DNA of 39,359 nucleotides from Treponema sp. (GTDB lineage Bacteria > Spirochaetota > Spirochaetia > Treponematales > Treponemataceae): positions 1-39,359 of the forward strand of contig JAILON010000141.1 in the NCBI GenBank assembly GCA_024690865.1. Direction: 5' to 3'. Shown one piece after another: positions 23,729 through 31,897 of the stretch. A program made the translations under genes and the position numbers. Every line of letters starts with the position of its first letter. Position 1 is the first letter of the stretch. Below the pieces are notes generated by a model, which did not search any database, was not told the origin of the DNA, and saw only the letters and a program-made list of their open reading frames with translations.

Positions 23729-24616
23729 TTAAAATATCATTGTTCCTATTCCCCGGTCGCTGAACATCTCTATGAGCAGGGAATGGGGAACCCGACCGTC
23801 GATGATGTGGGTGCGGGGGACTCCGCCCTCGCGTGCAAGGATGCAGCATTCAATCTTGGGTATCATGCCGCCTGCAATCGTCCCATCCTCGATGAACTTG
23901 CCGACTTCGGACACGTGTATACGCTGCACGAGCGACGACGGGTCGTTCACGTCCTTCAGTACGCCGGGCACGTTCGTAAGCTGTACGAACTTCTCCGCAC
24001 CCAAGGCTACGGCAATCTTTGCGGCGGCGGTATCCGCGTTTATGTTGTAGCGGTTCATGTCGCCGGACTCGCCGATGGCCACCGTGGACACGACGGGGAT
24101 GAAGCCCTGCTGGATGAGCGAGCGGAGTATTTCCGGGTTCACCTCGGTCACTTCTCCCACGAAGCCCAGGTCGGTACCGCCCTTTTCAACTTTTTTGGCG
24201 CGGAGCAGGCCGGAGTCCACCCCGCTCAGGCCGACGGCCTTGCCGCCCTTCTGCAGGAGGATTCCCACGATGTCCTTGTTGAGCTTCCCGGTCAGCACCA
24301 TCTGGACAATCTCCATGGTTTCGCCGTCCGTGTAGCGCAGTCCGTTGATGAACTTGCTCTCCTTGCCCACGCGCTCCAGCATGTGGTTTATCTCAGGTCC
24401 GCCACCGTGGACCAGCACGACATGGATGCCTATCGTGCTGAGCAGCACGATGTCCTCCATGACGTCTTCCTTGAGCTCTTCGTTGAGCATCGCGTTGCCG
24501 CCGTACTTTACGACGACGACCTTGCCGCACCAGTGCCTGAAGTAGGGCAGCGCCTGCACCAACACGTTGGCCCACTGTTCGTTGTCCAAGCGCGGGTCTA
24601 TATCTTTTTCTTCCAT
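23729..24616 (-). CDS. argB: Acetylglutamate kinase
   Basis: Phosphorylates N-acetylglutamate with ATP, the second step to ornithine. 295 residues from ATG 24616 (AAAGGA 8 nt upstream); the GTG at 24637 is only a longer in-frame option without support. Lys37 in VKYGGNAM and HGGGPEI (70-76) bind phosphate and substrate, and [10 protein letters not shown] (91-100) binds N-acetylglutamate. An N-terminal helix ([20 protein letters not shown]) precedes the first strand, as in hexameric arginine-inhibited NAGKs, so feedback inhibition by arginine is likely. This fits a pathway in which ArgJ recycles the acetyl group. It lies between argJ and argD. Confidence 0.95.
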   Translation of the reverse strand: MEEKDIDPRLDNEQWANVLVQALPYFRHWCGKVVVVKYGGNAMLNEELKEDVMEDIVLLSTIGIHVVLVHGGGPEINHMLERVGKESKFINGLRYTDGETMEIVQMVLTGKLNKDIVGILLQKGGKAVGLSGVDSGLLRAKKVEKGGTDLGFVGEVTEVNPEILRSLIQQGFIPVVSTVAIGESGDMNRYNINADTAAAKIAVALGAEKFVQLTNVPGVLKDVNDPSSLVQRIHVSEVGKFIEDGTIAGGMIPKIECCILAREGGVPRTHIIDGRVPHSLLIEMFSDRGIGTMIF

Positions 24617-24643
24617 AATTCCGTCCTTTTGTGTCACAAAGCC

Positions 24644-24828
24644 CGCACTATGTGCGATAAGTCACCCGTTTGCGCGGGGCGCAAACTTATGATTATCGCA
24701 CTATGTGCGATAATCACCTGTTTGCGGCCTTGCCGCAATCTTACGACTACCGCACTATGTGCGGTATAGTCGCCCGCTTGCGACTGTGTCGCAAGCTTAT
24801 GACTACAGGACCTTAGGTCCTGTAGTCA
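24644..24828. repeat. Array of seven tri-loop hairpins between argJ and argB
   Basis: Successive stems, all with 3-nt loops: CGCAC/GTGCG (24644-24656), GTTTGCGC/GCGCAAAC (24668-24686), TGATTATCGCAC/GTGCGATAATCA (24690-24716), TTGCGGC/GCCGCAA (24722-24738), TACCGCAC/GTGCGGTA extended by GACTA/TAGTC (about 24745-24771), GCTTGCGAC/GTCGCAAGC (24776-24796), TGACTACAGGACC/GGTCCTGTAGTCA (24800-24828). Two hairpin types alternate, joined by TCACC-like and TTATGA-like linkers, with a period of about 55 bp. Arms differ between copies yet remain fully paired. The last loop is the argJ stop codon. Confidence 0.92.
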
Positions 24829-26084
24829 CCGTTGATTTTCACGTAGTCGTAGGTCAGGTCGCAGCCCCAGGCTGTGCCGGACGCGTTTCCGTTACCGCAC
24901 TGCACGTCTACGATTATCTCGTCTTCGTTCAACACTTCCAGTGCCTTTGCCTCGTCGAAGTCCAGGGGAACTCCCTTTTCAAAGACCATGACGGACTTCT
25001 CCTGCCCGCCGTTCTCGCCGATGAAGTCCGTCGCCCCGTGGCGCTGGGCACCGGTATGGCTCCGGTAGGAAATCGTCACCTTGTCGGGATCGAAGTCCGC
25101 GCCGGAGTATCCCATGGCGCACAGGAAGCGGCCGAAGTTCGCGTCCTTGCCGAATATGGCGGCCTTGACCAGGCTTGAAGAAATAAGGCTCTTTGCGAGC
25201 GTGCGCGCGGTCTCTACGTCCTTGGCCCCGCTGACGTTGCATTCGATGAGCCGGGTTGCCCCCTCGCCGTCGCCGGCAATCTTCTTTGCCATCTCGGTGT
25301 TCAGCGCGTTGAGGGCGGCCAGGAAGTCGTCGTAATCCTTGCCTTCGCCCGTAATCTCCGGGTTGCCGGCCATACCGTTCGCGATGATTGTGAGCGTGTC
25401 GTTCGTGCTGGTGTCGCCGTCAACGGAGACGCAGTTGTATGTGCCTGCGACGCTTGCGCGCAGGGCTTTGTCCAGCATCGCGGAGGAGATCGCACAGTCG
25501 CTCGTGACGAACGCGAGCATCGTGCCCAGGTTTATGTGGATCATGCCCGAGCCCTTGCACATCGCGCCGATGCGGACCTTTTTTCCTGCGATCTCGCATT
25601 CCACGGCACATTCCTTGTAGTGCGTGTCGGTGGTCATTATGGCGGTGCGGGCCTCAGCATGTCCCTCCTTGGACAGGCCGGCCGCAAGCTGGGGAAGGGC
25701 CGCCTCGATCTTTTCAACAGGCAGCTGCTGGCCGATGACGCCGGTCGAACAGACTATCACGTCCTCGGGAGCAATCTTGAGGGCCGTTGCGGCGGCCTGA
25801 GCCATGCGGAGCGCTGACTGTGCCCCCTGGCTGCCCGTGCAGGCGTTCGCATTGCCGGAATTTGCAATCATCGCCTGGGCCTTTCCGTTGGCGACATGGC
25901 GCTGGGTAAGCTTGACGCTTTCGGCCTTGACCCTGTTCCGGGTAAACATGCCCGCCGCGGTGCAGGGCTTCTCGCTGTATACGAGTGCAACATCATTCTT
26001 TGTCCTGCCGGCCTTGATGCCGCAGAGCATTCCATTTGCCGTAAAACCAAGTGGAGCCGTCACTCCTCCATCGATAAATTGCAT
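24813..26084 (-). CDS. argJ: Bifunctional ornithine acetyltransferase / N-acetylglutamate synthase
   Basis: Transfers acetyl from N-acetylornithine to glutamate, closing the acetyl cycle, and may also use acetyl-CoA. 423 residues. The self-cleavage region reads KGSGMIHINLGTMLAF with nucleophile Thr188; the usual ATML is GTML here, so the preceding residue is Gly. NSGNANACTG (75-84), STGVIGQ (113-119) and DGDTSTNDT match the family. AAGGAG lies 10 nt before ATG 26084. First gene of the arg unit, transcribed from a TTGCCA/TATAAT promoter. Its last codons and stop form one arm and the loop of the hairpin array that fills the gap to argB. Confidence 0.95.
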   Translation of the reverse strand: MQFIDGGVTAPLGFTANGMLCGIKAGRTKNDVALVYSEKPCTAAGMFTRNRVKAESVKLTQRHVANGKAQAMIANSGNANACTGSQGAQSALRMAQAAATALKIAPEDVIVCSTGVIGQQLPVEKIEAALPQLAAGLSKEGHAEARTAIMTTDTHYKECAVECEIAGKKVRIGAMCKGSGMIHINLGTMLAFVTSDCAISSAMLDKALRASVAGTYNCVSVDGDTSTNDTLTIIANGMAGNPEITGEGKDYDDFLAALNALNTEMAKKIAGDGEGATRLIECNVSGAKDVETARTLAKSLISSSLVKAAIFGKDANFGRFLCAMGYSGADFDPDKVTISYRSHTGAQRHGATDFIGENGGQEKSVMVFEKGVPLDFDEAKALEVLNEDEIIVDVQCGNGNASGTAWGCDLTYDYVKINGDYRT

Positions 26085-26116
26085 TTTTATGCACTCCTTG
26101 GATAGATTTGTGCATA

Positions 26117-26145
26117 ATTATAGCAAATAGCGTTCCCTTTGGCAA
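26117..26145 (-). promoter_or_regulatory. Promoter of the arg unit
   Basis: Minus strand TTGCCA (26145-26140), 17-bp spacer, TATAAT (26122-26117), leader of about 25 nt. An 8-bp inverted repeat, TTATGCAC (26117-26110) and GTGCATAA (26094-26087), starts at the last base of the -10 box and covers the start site. TGCTATAATTATGCA across the -10 box loosely resembles an ARG box, but with one extra base, so an ArgR site is only a possibility. Confidence 0.7.
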
Positions 26146-26256
26146 GGGAAAAACGCCCCGCGTACGCATGTCTTGGCCCCGTCAGACTGGGGCCGCCGGC
26201 GGGCGTGCTCCGTTTTTATCCTTTTCGCGGCGGCCGTTTATGCCGATAAGGAAACT

Positions 26257-26874
26257 GTGAAGAACTGTCTGAAGCTTTTAACCCTTGCGCTGGTCCTCGC
26301 CTTCATCCTGCCGTCCGGGACGGATGCCTATGTGGTCAAATATAAGGAAGATTATTATAAACTCTACCACGTCCACTACGCCCAGGCCCCGGATGACTGC
26401 ATTGAGAACATCTGGTGGCTGGAGCAGGCCGTCAAGGCCGACTTCGCCAATCCCCTCTATGCGATGGCCAAGATAGAGACCCACGAGCAGTGGGAAAAGT
26501 ACCGCTTCCTTTTCCAGATGCACGTGAACCTCAAGCTTTTGGAGCAGCACCTGCGCCTGGGCAGGGTCTACGACAAGCAGGTCGCCTACTTCTACGACGC
26601 GCCCTGGAAGGACGAGTACCTGCGCAACCTGGAGAAGGCAAAGACCTGCTACGAGGCCGGCTACTACTACTGGCGGGAAGCCAAGCTCTGGGCGGAAAAA
26701 GCCTCCATATCCCAATACAATTTCCTCTATATAACCGACCTGCAGAACTGGGAGGACGAGCGGGAGCGCATCGTCACCAGCGAGCTGGACTACCAGAAGA
26801 CCCTGGACCGGGAGATAGCCCGCCTGGACAAGGTGATGGCCCAGTACCAGGAGATGGACGGCAAGTCCTACTGA
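26257..26874 (+). CDS. Exported hypothetical protein, helix-rich
   Basis: 205 residues from GTG 26257, chosen because it begins a signal peptide (VKNCLKLLTLALVLAFILPSGTDA) and has AAGGAAA upstream; no in-frame ATG is available. The mature part is helical and rich in Tyr, Trp and Glu (YYKLYHVHYAQAPDD, NIWWLEQAVKADFANPLYAMAKI, HVNLKLLEQHLRLGRVYDKQ), with TPR-like spacing, and ends in a coiled coil of about 45 residues. Related sequences seem to exist in other treponemes but I know no function. It is divergent from argJ and shows no operon partner. The call as a real gene rests on the signal peptide and uniform composition. Confidence 0.75.
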   Translation: MKNCLKLLTLALVLAFILPSGTDAYVVKYKEDYYKLYHVHYAQAPDDCIENIWWLEQAVKADFANPLYAMAKIETHEQWEKYRFLFQMHVNLKLLEQHLRLGRVYDKQVAYFYDAPWKDEYLRNLEKAKTCYEAGYYYWREAKLWAEKASISQYNFLYITDLQNWEDERERIVTSELDYQKTLDREIARLDKVMAQYQEMDGKSY

Positions 26875-26917
26875 CCTAGCGGTCTGCCGATTCCGTATGC
26901 TGCCTGGCAGCGGTACC

Positions 26918-27078
26918 AAATCAACGTTGATTTCGTTGTTGTGTCAACGTTGATTTGGTAGTCGTGTCAACGTTGATTTTGTTGCTGTGTCAACGTTGAT
27001 TTTGTAGTCGTGTCAACGTTGATTTTGCTGTTGTGTCAACGTTGATTTGTCAGTTGTGTCAACAGTGATTCCTGTTAC
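26918..27078. repeat. Seven 23-bp tandem repeats around TCAACGTTGA
   Basis: Units begin at 26921, 26944, 26967, 26990, 27013, 27036 and (degenerate) 27059, spacing exactly 23. Each contains the self-complementary TCAACGTTGA within GTGTCAACGTTGATTT; the first is extended to the 16-bp palindrome AAATCAACGTTGATTT. The 10-base linkers alternate between GTTGTTGTG-like and GTAGTCGTG-like. Too short and too regular for CRISPR. It resembles an array of binding sites on one face of the helix. Confidence 0.92.
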
Positions 27079-27250
27079 AGCCACGTACCACGCCCGCCGC
27101 CGGGAACTTCATAGCATTTTGCCCTTCTTTCCATAAATCTTCCTCAAAACTTCTTCGCAAAGCTTACAAAAATGATTTTCCTCAGGAGATGTATGTGTAT
27201 GGAGCGGATCAAAGCCCTTTGGGAAGCTTTCATTTTTCTCCAGACAATAG
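27079..27250. other. AT-richer spacer before the Rpn gene
   Basis: Visibly lower in GC than its surroundings. On the minus strand it is open and would encode a peptide ending EENHFCKLCEEVLRKIYG and six more residues, which looks protein-like, but no start, promoter or upstream domain supports a gene. It may be a remnant of a gene or the flank of a mobile element. Confidence 0.35.
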
Positions 27251-27256
27251 TATAAT
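27228..27256 (+). promoter_or_regulatory. Possible promoter of the Rpn gene
   Basis: Perfect TATAAT (27251-27256) 14 nt before ATG 27271, with only a poor -35 (TTTCAT). GAGGGAGG lies between the two. Confidence 0.4.
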
Positions 27257-27270
27257 GAGGGAGGCAGGAT

Positions 27271-28245
27271 ATGGCCAGAAGGAAGGGGCGCCGTGGGGCA
27301 GTGTGTCATGCGGGCAGGGGCGGTGCGAGGAAGGGGACCAAGGGCAGGGTCAGGCCCAACCTCAAGGACGGCCTGTTCTGCCGCCTGTTCGCGGACAAGG
27401 AGAACGCCCTGTCGCTGTACAATGCGCTGACGGGCAGCTCCTGCACCGACGCGGACGGATTGGAGGTTGTGACGCTTGAGGATGCGGTCTATATCTCGCA
27501 GAAGAACGACTGTGCCGTGTGCGTACAGTCGTCGCTCGCGTTGTTTGAACAGCAGAGCAGTTGGAACCCGAACATGCCGCTCCGGGGATTCCTGTACTTC
27601 GCTGCGGAGTACGCAGGATGGCTTGCGAGGTACAAAAAGGACGTGCATTCGAAGGGGCTGGTGAAGATTCCCGCCCCGAGCTACTACGTCCTGTACAACG
27701 GGCCTGCTGAACGGAAAGAGCGCGAGGAGCTGCGGCTGTCGGACGCGTTTGAGAAGCCTGTCGAGGGCTACGAATGGACGGCATACGTGGTCAACGTGAA
27801 TGCGGGGCACAACACGGCGATATTGGACCGCTGCGGACTGCTGGGCGAATACGCGGAGTTCATTGCGGATATACGGCAGGGGCAGAAGGTGGGGCTTCCG
27901 CCGGACGATGCCGTTGATGCGGCGGTGGACGCCTGCATCCGGCGGGGCGGGAAGCTGGCGGAGTTTATGAGGAAGCACAAGGCGGAGGTAAACGCGATGT
28001 ATTTGTTTGGTGTCGATTTTGAGAAGATCCACAGGGAAGCGATGATGGAGGAGGCCCGGAACGAGGGGATTGCCAAGGGGCGTGACGAAGGGCTGGCGGA
28101 TGGACGCAATGAGGCTCAGACAGGGGTTGCCCGGAACTTGCTGGAGATGGGGCTGTTGACTGATGAGCAGATATCCAAGGCGACCGGGCTGCCGTTGGAG
28201 GAGGTGGAGCGGCTTGCGGGGGAGGCGGCCGTGCCGACGGTGTAG
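27271..28245 (+). CDS. Rpn-family recombination-promoting nuclease (PD-(D/E)XK transposase-like)
   Basis: 324 residues. After an Arg/Lys/Gly-rich N-terminus (1-28), the PD-(D/E)XK core includes KDGLFCRLFADKENALSLYNAL (about 32-53), Asp80 and the E-x-Q motif Glu93-Gln95 in ALFEQQSSWNPNMPLR, which is the family hallmark. KIPAPSYYVLYNGP and LSDAF follow. The C-terminal part has the EEARNEGIAKGRDEGLADGR charged repeat and a helix-turn-like tail (TDEQISKATGLPLEEVERL). Rpn proteins are DNA endonucleases, often in many copies and not true transposases; no terminal inverted repeats are visible here. GGAGG precedes ATG 27271. The 23-bp repeat array lies just upstream. Confidence 0.88.
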   Translation: MARRKGRRGAVCHAGRGGARKGTKGRVRPNLKDGLFCRLFADKENALSLYNALTGSSCTDADGLEVVTLEDAVYISQKNDCAVCVQSSLALFEQQSSWNPNMPLRGFLYFAAEYAGWLARYKKDVHSKGLVKIPAPSYYVLYNGPAERKEREELRLSDAFEKPVEGYEWTAYVVNVNAGHNTAILDRCGLLGEYAEFIADIRQGQKVGLPPDDAVDAAVDACIRRGGKLAEFMRKHKAEVNAMYLFGVDFEKIHREAMMEEARNEGIAKGRDEGLADGRNEAQTGVARNLLEMGLLTDEQISKATGLPLEEVERLAGEAAVPTV

Positions 28246-28357
28246 CCGGGGCGGGCCGTACTATGGTGGGCTCGCACCACGGCCGCGGCACCACGGCCGC
28301 CGCAACACAATGGCGGGTCGCCCGTCGCACCGCATGACGCCCGCGGCGGGGGCGCAT

Positions 28358-31354
28358 TTACGGGGTGGTCGGCCAGTCGGGCACGTCCACGCCTACGACT
28401 TTTATATTAAGGCCAAAGTTGCCGTTAAAATTATCAGATGTAGTTCCGGTAGTGCCACTGTTGAGGAGGATTGCATTCTTTACCTCCGCGCTTGCGACAT
28501 ACACGGTTATGCCCGAAAGTGCTTTTGGGTTCATAGTGCCGTAGGCCTTGGTGTCTGCAAAGGCCATGTGCCAGCCGTCGCCAGTGCCGATATACTCACC
28601 CGCAGCATGGGCAACGGCGGTAACGCTTGTCGTCCTGATGACGATGGCGGCCGAATTGTCTCTCAGAGCGACGCAATCTTGGAAGCACTGGGACATTTCT
28701 GTCACGCTGGCAGGTATCTCCGGAGCGGCTTTCAAGTTTTCGCATCCATAGAAGCAGCTCTTCATGTTCGTCACGTTGGAAGGCAGCTTTGGAGCATACA
28801 CCAGGTTTTTGCGGCCCATAAAGGCACCGTGCATATTGAGGCCGTCCGGCAGCTGCGTTTCCGACAGGTCAAGGTAGATGGATGGATGATTGGCTAAGGC
28901 AACACCGAGGTTGAGGTAGCTGGAGTCAGGGTCACCAGGGGTACTAAAGAGGTTTTTTATACCTGAAATGGGGGACAGCTTGTAAGGACTGCCAACGGTG
29001 CCCGTACCCGAGATTACTAAGGCCGCAAAATCAGGGTTTGACGGGTCATCCAAGAAGGCTGCCACGGCTGACGGAGTAAAGAGTTGCTGCATGCTAATCG
29101 ATGCCGTCGCGTTGGTTGGAAGGTCTGCTCCTTCCAGGACGGCCCTGCATGCTATGGTGTATGTGGACGCCGTCGTCAAGGAGGGTGTCCCGGGGGTTCC
29201 GGGCTCCCCGCATATCTCGCCCGCAGTTTGGTTTCGGATCTGGTCGGTTTCGTCATCGGCCGTAGGCGCCGTGGTGAAGGTCGTTGCACCGGCGAACTTC
29301 CATTCAAACTTCGTCCCGACGGGGAAGGTGTCGGAATCGTCCAGAGGCACGGCCTTCAGTTGGAATTTCTTGGTCGTATCGTTCGCATCCTCAATCTTGT
29401 ATGTCGTGGTGGCGGTCGCTCCGACGACAGTCGTTTCGCTTTCGATGCCCGTCGGCGGGGTCACCTCTATCTTGAAGGCGGGGACGGTCAGGCGGAAGAC
29501 CTTGGCGCTGGCATTCACGACCACGTCGTCCACGGCGTAGGGGTGCGAGATGGTGCACTTGATGCTGATGGGCGAGGCGTCGGCCTGCGACGTGCCTATC
29601 TTGTGGGCCGCGTAGGCGTCGGCGTCGGCGTACAGGCCCAGGCCGGAGGGTTGTATTGCTTTCACGAAATTATCTGGCGTGGGCGCAGGAACTTCGGGAG
29701 TGACGTACTTGTTCGCGGTCAGGTTATTTGCCATGAGTTCCCACCTGGCGGTGCTTCCCGGTGGGAAGGTCGCCGTGCCCCAGGGGAAGCTCGCCTCGCC
29801 TGCGGGGAGGGTCGCCGTTGCGGTGAAGTTGAGGACACTGTTTATGCTGGTACAGGCGAAGATCGGGACCTCCACGGGGACCGTCGGCGTGGGAAGGACG
29901 CTGTTGTCCGCGTTGTAGTCGGATGCGAGAGGCATCGTCGTGGCTACCGTGAAGTCCGGCAGGCTGTAGAGCGTGAAGGCTGTCGCGTGGGCAGACCCCG
30001 TCCTGTCGGCCGGGGCATGGGGGTTGTGCGCGGTGCAGGTGACGGAGATGCTGGCGGCGTTGGCGGGGGTGTAGCCGACGTCGGATGCCGCAAGGAGCCC
30101 GGTGTAGCCCGCGATGGGCGAGCTTGCGTCTTCGCCTGCCGTCGTGGCCGGCAGGTCGGCCGCAACAGGTCCTGGCGCAGAGGGGGAATTTATATCGAGG
30201 GACCAGCTGAACGTGGTTCCGCTGGGGAAGATGCCCGTGCTTGAGACCGGCGTGAAGCTGAACGCTTCGGTCGCATCGACCAGCGCGAAGCTGGGGTTGG
30301 AGGGGTCGGTCTCGTCGCTCTTGGCCGCGACGTAGCTTGCGGGCGGGGTTATCGTCACCGTAAAGGCGGGGATGATGTAGTAGAGGTACACGTCCTGCGT
30401 TATGGCAGAGGCGTCCACGTCTGTGTCCGCCCGGTTGTTCTTCGCGGTGCAGCGGACGGTGAGCGTCGTCGGGGCCGCCATGGTGCCCATGCTGCTGTCG
30501 GTCAGCTCCAGGTCGGTGGGGCTTACGACGCAGACCTCGCTGGCTGTGGTCGTCCTCGTGATCAGGGCTCCGCCGGTCGCCTCGATTTCCCAGTGGAAGG
30601 TCGTTCCGCCGGGGAAGCTGCCCGTGGCGGAGGTCGGCGTGAGCTTGACCCCGTCGTCCAGGTTGACCAGCATCCATGCCGTGCTGGCGCTGCCGTCCGG
30701 GGCCGTCGTGCTGCCGCTGTCCGGGACCTCCATGCTGATGCTGAAGGCGGGCAGGGTAACGGGGCCTCCCACGGTGACGGAGGCGGACGCGCTCGCTGTC
30801 TTGGCTGCGCCCGTGGCGTCGGTGTAGGAGACGGTCACCGTGTAGGTCTTGGTGATTTCGTCCACGGGGGCGGTGCCGCCGGTAATCTCATTGGCGGTGC
30901 GGATCAGCGTCGCCCCCGTGCCCAGCTGGTTTCCTGATTCGTCCGTCCACAGGTAGCTTACGCCCGCGGGGGCTCCGTCCAGGCCTTCCACGCTGAGGGT
31001 GCTGCTGACGCTGTCGGCAGTCGCCGCCCTGTACAGGATGCTGGCGGGGCTTGCGACCGCCCGGATGCTGGCAGGCAGGGTCCAGAACTGGCTGGTCAGG
31101 GCGACCGATATCTGCACGTTGTCGCCCCGCACGGCCTGCTCCTTGCTGCCCGCGTAGAGGAGGGTGCCGTCCGCCCCCTTTACGGAAAGGGAGACCGTGA
31201 TTCTGCTTCCGCTCGCTATGAGGGGGATTTCAAATGTTACGGTGCCGTCCGCGCCCGCGCCCGTGGTTCCGGTGTAGCTGTAGCCGCTCCCGCTTATCGT
31301 CAGGGTGGCCGTTCCGCCGGAAGGAAGCCCGATGGCGTCCGCGCTGAATGTCAC
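28358..31354 (-). CDS. Large BspA-like repeat surface lipoprotein, main frame
   Basis: 998 residues from the first start codon in this frame. At least five Ig-like or bacterial beta-sandwich repeats (each with F.W and AxSxTCxA-type strands, such as FHWEIEATGG, FSWSLDINS, ARWELMANN, FEWKFAGA) are followed by a short BspA/LRR region (NMKSCFYGCENLKAAPEIPASVTEMSQCFQDC) and a C-terminal cap. The start at 31354 is artificial: the frame is open upstream to a poly-G tract at 31539-31545, where one more G would join it to the lipoprotein signal at 31680, giving about 1107 residues. The protein should be exposed on the cell surface and bind host or microbial partners. Paralogue of the gene at 15749-18122, in opposite orientation. 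Confidence 0.85.
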   Translation of the reverse strand: MTFSADAIGLPSGGTATLTISGSGYSYTGTTGAGADGTVTFEIPLIASGSRITVSLSVKGADGTLLYAGSKEQAVRGDNVQISVALTSQFWTLPASIRAVASPASILYRAATADSVSSTLSVEGLDGAPAGVSYLWTDESGNQLGTGATLIRTANEITGGTAPVDEITKTYTVTVSYTDATGAAKTASASASVTVGGPVTLPAFSISMEVPDSGSTTAPDGSASTAWMLVNLDDGVKLTPTSATGSFPGGTTFHWEIEATGGALITRTTTASEVCVVSPTDLELTDSSMGTMAAPTTLTVRCTAKNNRADTDVDASAITQDVYLYYIIPAFTVTITPPASYVAAKSDETDPSNPSFALVDATEAFSFTPVSSTGIFPSGTTFSWSLDINSPSAPGPVAADLPATTAGEDASSPIAGYTGLLAASDVGYTPANAASISVTCTAHNPHAPADRTGSAHATAFTLYSLPDFTVATTMPLASDYNADNSVLPTPTVPVEVPIFACTSINSVLNFTATATLPAGEASFPWGTATFPPGSTARWELMANNLTANKYVTPEVPAPTPDNFVKAIQPSGLGLYADADAYAAHKIGTSQADASPISIKCTISHPYAVDDVVVNASAKVFRLTVPAFKIEVTPPTGIESETTVVGATATTTYKIEDANDTTKKFQLKAVPLDDSDTFPVGTKFEWKFAGATTFTTAPTADDETDQIRNQTAGEICGEPGTPGTPSLTTASTYTIACRAVLEGADLPTNATASISMQQLFTPSAVAAFLDDPSNPDFAALVISGTGTVGSPYKLSPISGIKNLFSTPGDPDSSYLNLGVALANHPSIYLDLSETQLPDGLNMHGAFMGRKNLVYAPKLPSNVTNMKSCFYGCENLKAAPEIPASVTEMSQCFQDCVALRDNSAAIVIRTTSVTAVAHAAGEYIGTGDGWHMAFADTKAYGTMNPKALSGITVYVASAEVKNAILLNSGTTGTTSDNFNGNFGLNIKVVGVDVPDWPTTP

Positions 31355-31527
31355 GGTCTGGGTTCCCGCCTCGGTGGTCTGCGCTGTGCCCGTGGTGAAC
31401 AGGTCCGCGATGGCCTCCGGGTTGTCCGAGTTGGACAGGTTCAGAATGTCCAGGGCCGAAACGTCGCCTCCCGAAGCGCTCGTGGCCGTATTGCTTCCGC
31501 CGCCAGACTGTCCGCCTGTGCCTGTGC

Positions 31528-31680
31528 CTATATTTGTACCCCCCCTATGTATATTTCGCCGTCGGCGTCGCTGCTGCCGCCGTTTCCGTTGCAGGAGAAG
31601 ATGGTGAAGAGGGAAAGGATTAGTACGGCTCCCATGAAGAAGGGCATGAAGAAAGGAAGGTGCAGTTTTGCATGCGGCAT
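31528..31680 (-). CDS. Lipoprotein signal part of the large BspA-like gene (out of frame with the body)
   Basis: A 50-codon frame, MPHAKLHLPFF ... GAVLILSLFTIFSC: a lipoprotein signal with lipobox TIFSC, then NGNGGSSDADGEIYIGG, almost the same sequence as in the paralogue at 15749. GGAGG lies 6 nt before ATG 31680. The frame passes through seven G and stops 9 nt later (TAG). With eight G it would read IGGGTNIGTGTGGQSGGG and continue into the 998-residue body. As sequenced the gene is off. Confidence 0.8.
   Translation of the reverse strand: MPHAKLHLPFFMPFFMGAVLILSLFTIFSCNGNGGSSDADGEIYIGGVQI
31539..31545 (-). repeat. Poly-G tract (G7) controlling the large lipoprotein frame
   Basis: Seven G on the coding strand directly after the GEIYI codons. 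+1 G (or -2 G) restores one continuous frame from 31680 to 28358. The tract occupies the same position relative to the lipobox as the tract in the paralogue. Confidence 0.85.
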
Positions 31681-31720
31681 AGGTGGCCTCCGTTTGATGG
31701 ATCGACGGGATAGACGTGTC

Positions 31721-31750
31721 CGTGTCCTATCGAGTTCTATCGTGTTCTAT
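31721..31750. repeat. Three 10-bp phased direct repeats in the lipoprotein leader
   Basis: Minus strand ATAGAACACG, ATAGAACTCG, ATAGGACACG, exactly 10 bp each, followed by a partial copy GACACG. They lie just downstream of the -10 box, in phase with the helix, as in sites for regulators that bind direct repeats. Confidence 0.7.
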
Positions 31751-31758
31751 AAAAACAC

Positions 31759-31785
31759 AGTATAACACTTTCTGCGGGGAGTCAA
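31759..31785 (-). promoter_or_regulatory. Candidate promoter of the large lipoprotein gene
   Basis: Minus strand TTGACT (31785-31780) and TATACT (31764-31759) separated by 15 bp, shorter than the 17 bp used by the other promoters here. Leader about 70 nt. Confidence 0.5.
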
Positions 31786-31862
31786 GGGAAAAACGGGGGC
31801 TGCATCGGGTGTGACGGGGCTGGCTCCCGGGGGGCCTTTGTGTTGCCCCCCGCCATATCCAA

Positions 31863-31891
31863 TAGACGAACGGGGGCGTTTCCGTTATACT
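31863..31891 (+). promoter_or_regulatory. Promoter of pyrG (leaderless)
   Basis: TAGACG (31863-31868), 17-bp spacer, TATACT (31886-31891), then 6 nt and ATG 31898. No Shine-Dalgarno sequence. Confidence 0.7.
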
Positions 31892-31897
31892 ATTCCA

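Noticed and set aside
26087..26145. ArgR operator at the argJ promoter
   Set aside because: TGCTATAATTATGCA has one extra base compared with the ARG-box half-site spacing, and the 8-bp inverted repeat beside it has no ArgR features. Kept only as a possibility in the promoter entry.
26921..27078. CRISPR-like array
   Set aside because: The repeat is about 13 bp with 10-bp linkers that are themselves repeated. Spacers are far too short and not unique, and there are no cas genes.
27109..28032. Long minus-strand open frame opposite the Rpn gene
   Set aside because: It is the antisense shadow of the Rpn gene over most of its length. Only its last 50 codons (27109-27262) look protein-like, and no start or promoter supports them.
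31811..31897. N-terminal extension of CTP synthase
   Set aside because: The extra 29 codons lie upstream of and within the predicted promoter and are absent from the family.
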